Assembly (NCBI RefSeq): GCF_003412465.1
Contig: NZ_QTJV01000007.1
Span: 372,001 to 436,000, forward strand
DNA: 64,000 bases
Direction: 5' to 3'
DNA from: Chitinophaga silvisoli
Lineage (GTDB): Bacteria; Bacteroidota; Bacteroidia; Chitinophagales; Chitinophagaceae
In this document: positions 50,889 to 58,638 of the stretch, piece after piece
Numbering within the stretch: position 1 is the first letter of the stretch
Layout of the letters: each line of letters starts with the position of its first letter
Made by a program: the position numbers and the translations under genes
The notes under the pieces: model-generated
What the model saw: only the letters and a program-made list of their open reading frames with translations
Database searches by the model: none
Told to the model about the DNA's origin: nothing

Positions 50889-53063
50889 TTATACCAAAAT
50901 CAAAGATTTCAAAAACGCCCGCACCTCCCGATGATTCCTCAAATAAAACCGCGCTGCCGACAACTGGCTGCCCACCTTTATTGTCACGGCATCGTGTGGC
51001 AATGCTTTAAAAATATCCTCATCCGTATGATCGTCTCCAATTGCCAGGGTAAAGTCATAATGCTTATTCTGCAACCATGACAAGGTAGCCTTTCCTTTAT
51101 TGATCTCCACGTTCTTCACCTCGATCACCTTATCTCCGGGCAATAATTGTAAGCCTTTATCCGCCGCAAAATAACGCAGTGTATTCATCAGCTCATTCGC
51201 ACGCAATTCACCCAAACCTGCTTCCGCCTTGCGATAATGCCATACCAGTGAAAAACTCTTCTCTTCGATAAATGAACCCGGCGTACGATCGGTAAATGTC
51301 TCCAGGATAGGCGCAATATCCGCTTTCCACTGATCCGTTAATCCCGGCAATTGCTGCCACTCTTCTCCATGCTTTTTATGGAACGCGCCATGTTCTGCTA
51401 TGAGATCGAGTTTCAGATGTCCCAGCCATTCTTCTAATGTCTGGTATTTACGACCACTCACCATGACCACCCGGTTCAACGGATCTGCTGTGAGCTCCGA
51501 CAGCAACTGGATCAGGTCCTGGTCCGGCGAAGCTAAATCGATGTTGGTCTGGAATCCAACCAGTGTACCATCGTAGTCAAGGAAGATCGCTCTTTCCTTC
51601 GCATCTTTATAACTTTTTCTAACATGCACCTGCATTTCCAGGCTCATTCTTCTCGCCAGCATAGACTGCTGCAGCTGTTTCACTTCCTGTAATCTTGCCA
51701 TAAATAATTTTACCCAATGTGAAATGTTAAACTTAGATACAATCTGCTGCATCTGTTTCATTCGTCTTCTTTGCTCACCCTCCGGCATATTCAATGCTTC
51801 ATGGATGGCGCGCGCGATCGCACCGATATTGTTGGGGTTCACAATGAGTGCATCAATGAGTTCCTTGCTGGCACCAGCCATTTCACTCAGGATCAGTACA
51901 CCATTGCTATCCTTCCGGCTGGCCACATATTCCTTGCTCACGAGGTTCATACCATCGCGCATAGGTGTCACCAGTCCTACGTCTGCAAAGCTGTACAAAG
52001 CAGACAATGTCTCCACCGGAAAACTGCGATAAAAATAATTAATAGGATGCCAGTTCAACGTACGGAAGCGGGCATTGATGCCCCCTGCCAGCATATCAAT
52101 AGCATCTCTCAGTTCCTTGTATTGTGCCACGGAATCTCTCGATGGCACTACGATCATATACAGTACTACTTTCTCAATATATTCCGGGTACAGTTGCAGG
52201 AATAATTCAAAGGCCTGCAAACGTTGAATAATACCCTTGCTGTAATCAAGTCTGTCAATAGACAAAACCATGTGTGTACCCTGGAAATTCTCGCGCAGAC
52301 TCTCTACCTGTTTGATCACCTCCGGATCCTGTGATAACAATTCGAATTTATTGTTGTCAATCCCCATGGGAAAGGTCTCCGCTACTACTGCACGGTCATT
52401 CACAGTCACCACATTCGCATTTGCATTCAGTGGCAGCAAACGCGTTACTGCATTGAGGAAATGATGACTATCATCAAAAGTATGAAAGCCCAGTAAGTCT
52501 GCACCCAGCATACCTTCAAGCAATTCAACACGCCATGGAATCAAACGGAATAATTCAAATGATGGAAAAGGAATATGCTGGAAATAACCAATGGCTACAT
52601 CCGGCGCAGCAGCACGGATCATGCCCGGTAAGAGCAATAACTGGTAATCGTGAATCCAGATCACATCGCCGGGTTCCGCCACTTCTAAAACAGCGTCCCT
52701 GAATTTTGTATTCACCTGGTAATAGTAATCCCAATAAACCTGTTCATAGCGGGCATATACGGACATATAGTGGAAAACCGGCCACAGTACTTCGTTCGAG
52801 AATCCTTCGTAATAGTTATTGATTTCATCCTGGGTCAGGTACACCGGCATGAGGTTCATAGTGCCCAGTTGTTGTTTGATCTGCCCCTGTGCGGCTTCGT
52901 TTACGTCCACGCCGGGCCATCCAATCCAGATGTTGTAGCCTTGCCTGTAAATGGACCCCAGCCCTGTAGCCAAACCGCCTTCACTCGGATTCAACACATA
53001 TTCGCCATCCTTCTCAGTGATCTTTACCGGTAGCCTGTTCGATACAATAATGGTTTTACTCAT
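50889..53063 (-). CDS. Fused trehalose-6-phosphate synthase/phosphatase (OtsA-OtsB)
   Basis: 724 residues. The GT20 half (1-~480) carries SNRLPVKITEKDG, WIGWPG, WIHDYQLLLLP, the UDP-glucose site with HIPFPS-E-FR and SIDRLDYSKGI. The HAD phosphatase half (~490-724) carries DYDGT, MVSGRK, AEHGAF and IGDDHTDEDIF. So one polypeptide makes trehalose-6-P from UDP-glucose and glucose-6-P and dephosphorylates it to trehalose. Bacteroidota and eukaryotes often use this fused form, in contrast to separate otsA and otsB of E. coli. Confidence 0.95.
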   Translation of the reverse strand: MSKTIIVSNRLPVKITEKDGEYVLNPSEGGLATGLGSIYRQGYNIWIGWPGVDVNEAAQGQIKQQLGTMNLMPVYLTQDEINNYYEGFSNEVLWPVFHYMSVYARYEQVYWDYYYQVNTKFRDAVLEVAEPGDVIWIHDYQLLLLPGMIRAAAPDVAIGYFQHIPFPSFELFRLIPWRVELLEGMLGADLLGFHTFDDSHHFLNAVTRLLPLNANANVVTVNDRAVVAETFPMGIDNNKFELLSQDPEVIKQVESLRENFQGTHMVLSIDRLDYSKGIIQRLQAFELFLQLYPEYIEKVVLYMIVVPSRDSVAQYKELRDAIDMLAGGINARFRTLNWHPINYFYRSFPVETLSALYSFADVGLVTPMRDGMNLVSKEYVASRKDSNGVLILSEMAGASKELIDALIVNPNNIGAIARAIHEALNMPEGEQRRRMKQMQQIVSKFNISHWVKLFMARLQEVKQLQQSMLARRMSLEMQVHVRKSYKDAKERAIFLDYDGTLVGFQTNIDLASPDQDLIQLLSELTADPLNRVVMVSGRKYQTLEEWLGHLKLDLIAEHGAFHKKHGEEWQQLPGLTDQWKADIAPILETFTDRTPGSFIEEKSFSLVWHYRKAEAGLGELRANELMNTLRYFAADKGLQLLPGDKVIEVKNVEINKGKATLSWLQNKHYDFTLAIGDDHTDEDIFKALPHDAVTIKVGSQLSAARFYLRNHREVRAFLKSLILV

Positions 53064-53315
53064 AATACAGTTTTAGTCAAAAAATCGATGCTATAATAAA
53101 ATGCCAATCGCGGTATGGAATTCCACACATCAAAAAACGCACCTGAATAGTACGGGAAATTGAAACCTGTCACAACATGTCAAATAGATGAGAGCCCCGG
53201 GTTATGCTAAGTGAAGCAAGTTAAAATGTAAGTATGGGGATGCGACAGACGGGGCAAAGGTACGGAATTTATTTTTAATGGGTTGAATGAAGCCGGCCGC
53301 AGGTCAGCGGCCGGC
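53064..53315. other. Upstream region of otsAB
   Basis: About 250 bases carrying the otsAB leader and, at 53290-53316, a GCCGGCCGC hairpin with its complement and 6-base loop that lies next to the stop codon of the extension described below. No promoter element is certain. Confidence 0.4.
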
Positions 53316-53316
53316 T
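53290..53316 (-). repeat. GCCGGCCGC hairpin, third copy of a palindrome set
   Basis: AGCCGGCCGC and GCGGCCGGCT stem around a 6-base loop. It abuts the TGA at 53316 on the minus strand. Related palindromes are at 39287 and, as a half, at 32211. Confidence 0.6.
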
Positions 53317-53498
53317 CAATTAGTCGTTGAAGTTAGTGCAACAGCATTGCTTTGCTTTAATGATAAATTTGCTAATAATATTACTGAAAGGTCCTTTATA
53401 TATTCATTAATATTATTGCTGAAATATCCTTTTAATTCGTTAATAGTACTGCTGTAAACCTTTATAAATTCTTTAACATTATTGTTGTAAGCCTTTAA
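53316..53498 (-). other. In-frame open extension with 11-residue repeats beyond an oxidoreductase stop
   Basis: On the minus strand the frame of the oxidoreductase continues, directly after its TAA (53499-53501), for 60 sense codons to TGA at 53316-53318. It contains four exact-length 33-bp units that read YNNNVKEFIKV, YSSTINELKGY, FSNNINEYIKD and a more degenerate LSVILLANLSL. The repeats are amphipathic and Asn-rich. No ATG, GTG or TTG lies in the frame after the TAA, so it is not a free-standing gene by normal rules. It could be a decayed C-terminus, a readthrough extension, or a repeat that keeps frame by chance. Confidence 0.5.
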
Positions 53499-54446
53499 TT
53501 ACAATACCACAATTGTCTTTCCTTTACTATTCAATTTCTTAATTTCTGCTAATGCAGCCGGTGTTTCTTCCAACGTAATCTCCCGCTCCACCGGCACCTT
53601 CAGCGCTCCATTATCCACCGCATCCGAAAGCGTATCCAACAAGGTCCGGTTCCCTTTCAATTCAAAATTTCCTCCCTGCAATCCTTTCTTTTTTAAATCC
53701 TCTTCATCGGCTACAAAGGCTGTTGTCAATGCAACACCACCCTTCTTCACATATTGCGTAAGCACTTTAAATGCATCCGGGCTACTCACCATATCAATCA
53801 ATCCATCCACACCATCAGGATACTTATTCCTGATAATATCCGCTACATTCAATTTTTTATAATTAATGGTTTCTTTCGCGCCGAATTCACTCACCCTACT
53901 CGCTCCCTGGTCATCACTCACCGTAGCAATTACATAAATTCCCTGCATGGCTGCCAGCTGAATCAGGAAAGAACCTACACCACCTGTAGCACCTACTACC
54001 AGCAGAATTGACTCATGCTTCAACCCGGATTTCTCAATCATTTGCAAAGCAGTCATTCCCGCAGTTGGTATGGCTGCAGCCTGCTTGAGAGGAATATTTT
54101 TAGGCGCGAGAGATAATGCTGCTTTTTCAGGCACCACTACATATTCTGCAAATGTACCTTCGCCTACCGGCGCATGCAGGAACTGACCATAGATGTGATC
54201 CCCTGTTTTAAACTGCGTCACACCTTCACCAGTTTCTTCCACCACCCCTGCTGCATCTACACCCGGTATCATGGGGAAATGATGCGGCATTTGTCCATCC
54301 AGGATCCCATCAATCATTTTGGCATCAAAAGGATTGATCCCTGCGGCTACAATCCGTACCAGCATACTGCCAGTCTTAACTGCCGGCTTAGGTTGTTCTG
54401 TTAATTCAGGGCTTGCTTTAAATTGGGGAATTGTAATGGCTTTCAT
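53499..54446 (-). CDS. NADP-dependent quinone-oxidoreductase-type enzyme (zinc-less MDR)
   Basis: 315 residues of the medium-chain dehydrogenase superfamily. GroES-like N-domain with AAGINPFDAKMIDG and HFPMIPGVDAAGVVEE; Rossmann motif VVGATGGVGSFLIQLA around 150. Zn ligands of alcohol dehydrogenases are absent, as in quinone-oxidoreductase/enone reductases. The C-terminus GKTIVVL is the usual end of the family, so the annotated stop at 53499 gives a normal-length protein; see the in-frame extension behind it. Confidence 0.9.
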   Translation of the reverse strand: MKAITIPQFKASPELTEQPKPAVKTGSMLVRIVAAGINPFDAKMIDGILDGQMPHHFPMIPGVDAAGVVEETGEGVTQFKTGDHIYGQFLHAPVGEGTFAEYVVVPEKAALSLAPKNIPLKQAAAIPTAGMTALQMIEKSGLKHESILLVVGATGGVGSFLIQLAAMQGIYVIATVSDDQGASRVSEFGAKETINYKKLNVADIIRNKYPDGVDGLIDMVSSPDAFKVLTQYVKKGGVALTTAFVADEEDLKKKGLQGGNFELKGNRTLLDTLSDAVDNGALKVPVEREITLEETPAALAEIKKLNSKGKTIVVL

Positions 54447-54496
54447 ATCTTGATTTTAGATGACAATGTGCAACAAAAACTCTGCCGGCTCTGGCC

Positions 54497-55759
54497 TTAT
54501 TCCCATTTCTTTGAAACTCCTAAACGCTGGGCACTATAAATGCCGGAATGCCCACTGAAATAATATGCCGTAAAACACGCTACCGCAAAATACAACACGT
54601 TGCTTGTTCCAAACAACTCCACCCCCATCAATGTACAGGCTATCGGTGTATTCGTGGCACCTGCAAACACCGCGATAAAACCTATGCCCGCAAAGAGGTC
54701 TACCGGCGCTCCCACCAATACCGCTATGGTATGGCCTAATGCCGCACCAATGAAAAACAGGGGTGTCACCTCTCCTCCCTTAAAGCCCATCGCCAGTGTG
54801 ATAGCTGTAAACAATAACTTCCACAACCATGCCCACCTGGATATCTCTATGTCTTTAAATGCATTCACAATGCTCACCCCACCGGGGTCCTTGCTCAGTA
54901 CACCCAAACCAGTGTAATCCTCTGTGCCCAGGACCCGGCAAAAGGCAATAATGATCAAGCCACCCACCACAGGAATCAACCATGCCGGACGAATGAACTG
55001 CTTGCTGTATTTTTTGATCTGGTGCATGCAGGTGGAAAATAAAAAACCCGCTAAACCAAATGCAATGCCCGCCACAATTACTTTCGCGAGCAGCAAATAA
55101 TCAAACGGGGTATCCGGTGAAAATAAAATCTGGTAATGCGTATGATGAATACCCCAGGCACTACATACCCAATCAGCAAATACAGCTGCAATCAAACATG
55201 GCACTAATGCATCGTACCTGATCACCCCAATTGCCAGCACCTCCAGCGCGAAAACAGTACCTGTAAGTGGCGTACCAAATACCGCCCCAAACCCCGCTGC
55301 AATCCCCGTCATTAAAAGGATCCTTACATCCCCTGGCGATAAACGCATCCACCTGCCCAGCAATCCTGCCATACTGCCCCCTATTTGTACCGCAGTTCCT
55401 TCGCGACCCGCTGAGCCGCCAAACAAATGTGTGAGAATAGTAGTCAGCAGCACAAGTGGAGCCATCCTGGCAGGCACGCCGCCGCCTGGCTCATGAATCT
55501 CATCCATAATGAGGTTGTTGCCTTTCTCCGAAGTACCGCCCAACTTGTTATAAAGGAAATAAATACCAATCCCTGCTATAGGCAGCAAATACAATAACCA
55601 AGGATGTTCCCAGCGGAAATGCGTGACATAGTCCAGTAGCCAGAGAAATAATGCTACCAGCGAGCCGACTACCAGCGCGACAGGGATAATAATAACAGTC
55701 CAGCGAACCAGCTGGCAGGCAATCGTAAATTGTTCTAAAGATTTGTTAAATTTCAACAT
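54497..55759 (-). CDS. CLC-family fluoride channel/antiporter (CLC-F), riboswitch-controlled
   Basis: 420 residues from ATG 55759; starts further upstream would lie within the fluoride aptamer. CLC helices are visible from residue ~15 on. The gating-glutamate motif reads GREGT instead of the GREGP of chloride-transporting CLCs, as reported for the fluoride-exporting CLC-F branch; FGTPLTGTVFALEV is the following conserved segment and GFIAVFAGATNTPIACTLMG the third selectivity region. Expected to expel F- in exchange for protons. The 5' aptamer strongly supports the fluoride assignment over a chloride channel. Confidence 0.88.
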   Translation of the reverse strand: MLKFNKSLEQFTIACQLVRWTVIIIPVALVVGSLVALFLWLLDYVTHFRWEHPWLLYLLPIAGIGIYFLYNKLGGTSEKGNNLIMDEIHEPGGGVPARMAPLVLLTTILTHLFGGSAGREGTAVQIGGSMAGLLGRWMRLSPGDVRILLMTGIAAGFGAVFGTPLTGTVFALEVLAIGVIRYDALVPCLIAAVFADWVCSAWGIHHTHYQILFSPDTPFDYLLLAKVIVAGIAFGLAGFLFSTCMHQIKKYSKQFIRPAWLIPVVGGLIIIAFCRVLGTEDYTGLGVLSKDPGGVSIVNAFKDIEISRWAWLWKLLFTAITLAMGFKGGEVTPLFFIGAALGHTIAVLVGAPVDLFAGIGFIAVFAGATNTPIACTLMGVELFGTSNVLYFAVACFTAYYFSGHSGIYSAQRLGVSKKWE

Positions 55760-55762
55760 GTT

Positions 55763-55772
55763 CCTACAAATA
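55763..55772 (-). promoter_or_regulatory. Ribosome-binding-site complement of the aptamer 3' end
   Basis: The RNA here reads UAUUUGUAGG, then AAC and AUG. It is exactly complementary to CCUACAAAUA at the 3' end of the fluoride aptamer (55816-55825). GUAGG directly precedes the start codon, so pairing would block translation initiation. Confidence 0.65.
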
Positions 55773-55815
55773 TATAAACAGAACTGCCCGCTTGTATGAG
55801 CAGAAATATACTTAC

Positions 55816-55885
55816 TATTTGTAGGCGCCATCAGACCCTAAGAATAAGGGACAGTTCTTGTGCAGGAAGACACCATTTCCTGGTA
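55816..55885 (-). ncRNA. Fluoride riboswitch (crcB motif)
   Basis: Read on the minus strand the leader has, in order: AGGAA-AUGGUGUC-UUCCU hairpin, AGAACUG, a CCCU/AGGG hairpin, and CUGAUGGCGCCUAC. The last part and AAxxCUG match the crcB consensus, and GGUGUC of the first loop can pair with GGCGCC of the 3' end to form the closing helix/pseudoknot. It sits about 60 bases upstream of the CLC start codon. Found by eye; the aptamer boundaries are approximate. Confidence 0.88.
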
Positions 55886-56095
55886 TTGATGCGAATATAC
55901 AAAATAAAAATTCAATTGTATCCAAAAAGCCGGCCACGGCATCTTTCCATTCAAACGTTTGTTTAAAACCCAGGCTCCTACAAACGTTTGATCTATCTAA
56001 ATAAAATATTATTTACCTTCAGAATCTCTACAGAATGTTTTTTTTGTTTTGTAGTATATGCACAACATTATGTTACTACCGATAATCTGTATTGG

Positions 56096-56926
56096 ATGAG
56101 ATTAAACTCTTTATACCTACAACTGTTATTGCCGTTCGTAATAGTAAGCGGGGTTTGCGCCCAGCAGCTGCCAGCCGATTCGGGAGTAGCAATGATTAAA
56201 AAGGATAGCTCCTTTTTAAAGCTCTTCAAGGGAAACAAAAAATACGAATGTACAATTGCCAGTGTAGTGGTTCCTGCTGCTATGCTTGGTTATGGCCTTG
56301 CTACTTTCGAATACGGTCCGCTACGTAATCTTGATCATAGTACCAAGAACGAGATCATGGAAGATAATGCGACCTTCCATACCAAAATAGATAATTACAC
56401 CCGCTATGCACCCGCATTAAGTGTGTACGCCCTGAATGCTATGGGCATCCATGGTGCACACAATTTCCGCGACCGTACCATCATCCTTGGTATTTCATCA
56501 TTAGTAATGATGGGAACTGTAGGTGGTGTGAAGACACTTTCTCACAGGCAGCGCCCGGATGGAAGTACTTTCAACTCCTTCCCTTCAGGCCATACCGCCA
56601 CGTCTTTCATGGGTGCTGAATTCATGCGCCAGGAATACAAGGATGTAAGTCCATGGTATGGGGTCTATGGATATGCCATGGCTACTGCTACCGGTGTGCT
56701 GCGTATGTATAACAACCGCCACTGGCTGAGTGATGTGATTGCAGGGGCTGGTTTGGGTATCCTGAGTACCAAGGCAGCCTATTGGGTATTCCCTAAGATG
56801 GAAAGAGCTTTTGCGAAGAAAGATGGAAGAGAGGGAAAAAATAGTATGCATCCTATTGCCATGCCTACCTACAATCCCGATACGAAGTCTGTGGGCGTGA
56901 GTATCGTGTTCTTTCCTGGTAACTGA
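56096..56926 (+). CDS. Periplasmic PAP2-family phosphatase
   Basis: 276 residues from ATG 56096, which gives signal peptide MRLNSLYLQLLLPFVIVSGVCAQ; the longer frame from 55988 is rejected because it overlaps the divergent regulatory region with unlikely sequence. The three PAP2 motifs are present: KTLSHRQRPDG, FPSGHTATSF and NNRHWLSDVIAGAGLG. It may dephosphorylate undecaprenyl pyrophosphate or another lipid phosphate. Divergent from the CLC gene. Confidence 0.88.
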   Translation: MRLNSLYLQLLLPFVIVSGVCAQQLPADSGVAMIKKDSSFLKLFKGNKKYECTIASVVVPAAMLGYGLATFEYGPLRNLDHSTKNEIMEDNATFHTKIDNYTRYAPALSVYALNAMGIHGAHNFRDRTIILGISSLVMMGTVGGVKTLSHRQRPDGSTFNSFPSGHTATSFMGAEFMRQEYKDVSPWYGVYGYAMATATGVLRMYNNRHWLSDVIAGAGLGILSTKAAYWVFPKMERAFAKKDGREGKNSMHPIAMPTYNPDTKSVGVSIVFFPGN

Positions 56927-56989
56927 TTCAGGCATTCAATTAGTCGTTTCAAATCCGCCAATAATTCAAAAAACAAAAGGGAGCCACTG

Positions 56990-57181
56990 TCAGGCCCCCT
57001 TTTTTCTTTTCTCATCGGCGATGTCTTTCTGATCATATTCACTTTCATCATAGCCTTCCAGCATTTTGTTCTGATCGTCGTCGTAATCCTTTTTTGCAGT
57101 CGGCTTTACTTTTGGCGCGACTTCCACGTTTTCTCTCTTGACGGCTTTTATTGTTCTTTTCAGGTTTGTTGATTTTTTCAT
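56990..57181 (-). CDS. Small charged protein
   Basis: 63 residues, Lys/Arg/Asp-rich, no hydrophobic segment (MKKSTNLKRTIKAVKR... then a DYDDDQNKMLEGYDESEYDQ acidic part). Basic N-half and acidic C-half; similar small proteins of no known function occur in Bacteroidota. Its length, ATG and codon use support it only weakly. Confidence 0.45.
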   Translation of the reverse strand: MKKSTNLKRTIKAVKRENVEVAPKVKPTAKKDYDDDQNKMLEGYDESEYDQKDIADEKRKKGA

Positions 57182-57249
57182 AATACACCTTTTGGAGATA
57201 GTATTACAAAAATGCTGCCTGATGCCAATTTATTTTGGTAAAAATTAAC

Positions 57250-57398
57250 TACTGCATACATCCAATCAACTGATACCTCCGTTCACTGAATACCTCCATT
57301 TTACCAATTCCGAACCATTAAATACGTCCAACCAACTTTACATCTCTTTTCACTGAATACTTCCATTTTTCCCAAACCAGCACTCCTAAAAACCTCCA
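57250..57398. repeat. Degenerate ~33-bp interspaced repeat
   Basis: The motif CACTGAATACNTCCA or a near copy appears five times (57250, 57284, 57316, 57351, 57384) at 32-35 base spacing, in the interval after the RND adaptor gene. On the minus strand the phase shifts and stops show no coding frame. Confidence 0.55.
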
Positions 57399-57445
57399 AT
57401 CACTTATAATTTCCATTCTCAAAAATCCATCGCCCGATGAGCCTC

Positions 57446-58534
57446 CTACTCAATACTCACATTCTCCTTTATATCATCCGTTGCCGGCGCTATCACCTTA
57501 TCCCCCGCCTGCAATGAACCAAACACTTCCGTTGAATCATTATGATGATTTCCCTCCTGCACATCTACCCAATGCGTAATTCCACTCCTCACCGCTATCA
57601 CATACTTCTTCTCCGTCGATGTCACAATCGCCGTAGCCGGCACCACCATGGCCTGTCGGCTACCACTCACCGGAATCGTAATCTCCGCATACATGCCCGG
57701 TTTCAGCGTATGCCCGGGATTGAACACATCCACCTCTACTGCCTCTGAACGGAAACGGTCATTCAATGATCCCGCCTGACGGCTGATCGTACCCGTAAAC
57801 TCCTTACCCGGCAAAGCATTCACCCTGAATGATACCTTTTGTGCATCCCCCAGTTGCGCACTATAAATCTCCGGCACCTGCACAATAAGACGCAAACGAT
57901 CCTCCTGCTCCAGCATCAGCATGGGCCTGCCATCTATATTCGTTGTGGGCCCTACCAGCGCCCCCGGGTGTACATTACGCTCAGTGATCACGCCATCAAA
58001 CGGCGCTGTCACCTGCAGGTAACTCCGGGTCGCTTCCAATGCCCTGAAATTCGCCAGCTGGCTGTTCATAATTGCACTATCCGCCAGCATCTTTGCATTC
58101 GACACTTCCAGGTCATGGGGAGAAATGGTACCAGGTGTAGCACTTACTGCCACAGTACGTTCGTAATTATCCTTAGACGCTGCATAATCTGCCTTCGCCT
58201 GCAGCCATTTCGCCTGTGCTGCATAATATTGCTGGATCACCTCCGGTGCATCCAGTTCCAGCAACATCTGTCCTTTCCTCACCACCGATCCCCTGTCTAC
58301 CAATACATTTTTCACAAAGCCGTTTGCACGCGGATAAATACTCACCTTCTGGTAAGCATCCAGTACGGCTGGCAACTGGATACTGGACGATAATGGCTCT
58401 TGTACCACCGTTGAAAAAGTATATTGACTGCCGTGGTGTTTTTCTTCTTTCTTCTTTTTCGAAGAAGCCTCGCGGCATGCTGCCAGCATGCTCACTGCCG
58501 TACATATAATGACGAGTCTATGTTGATTATTCAT
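57446..58534 (-). CDS. RND efflux periplasmic adaptor (HlyD/MFP family lipoprotein)
   Basis: 362 residues. Lipobox SMLAAC near residue 20 shows inner-membrane lipoprotein anchoring. Barrel-sandwich (YPRANGFVKNVLVDRGSVVRKGQMLLELDAPE), alpha-hairpin (~80-150), then beta-barrel (PFDGVITERNVHPGALVGP) and membrane-proximal domains in order. Third gene of the tolC-permease-adaptor operon, 104 bp after the permease. It connects pump and TolC channel. Confidence 0.92.
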   Translation of the reverse strand: MNNQHRLVIICTAVSMLAACREASSKKKKEEKHHGSQYTFSTVVQEPLSSSIQLPAVLDAYQKVSIYPRANGFVKNVLVDRGSVVRKGQMLLELDAPEVIQQYYAAQAKWLQAKADYAASKDNYERTVAVSATPGTISPHDLEVSNAKMLADSAIMNSQLANFRALEATRSYLQVTAPFDGVITERNVHPGALVGPTTNIDGRPMLMLEQEDRLRLIVQVPEIYSAQLGDAQKVSFRVNALPGKEFTGTISRQAGSLNDRFRSEAVEVDVFNPGHTLKPGMYAEITIPVSGSRQAMVVPATAIVTSTEKKYVIAVRSGITHWVDVQEGNHHNDSTEVFGSLQAGDKVIAPATDDIKENVSIE

Positions 58535-58638
58535 GTTAATGATTGATAGTTAAAAGTTCAGTAATAGTAAATTGTCCCGGCATCAAAATCCCTGGTACAG
58601 GATTGAATTCCCAGAACCAGGGTTTCATAAATAAAACC

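Noticed and set aside
55760..55831. Longer start for the CLC gene at 55831
   Set aside because: The codons run through the fluoride aptamer and its switching region; the conserved CLC part begins after ATG 55759.
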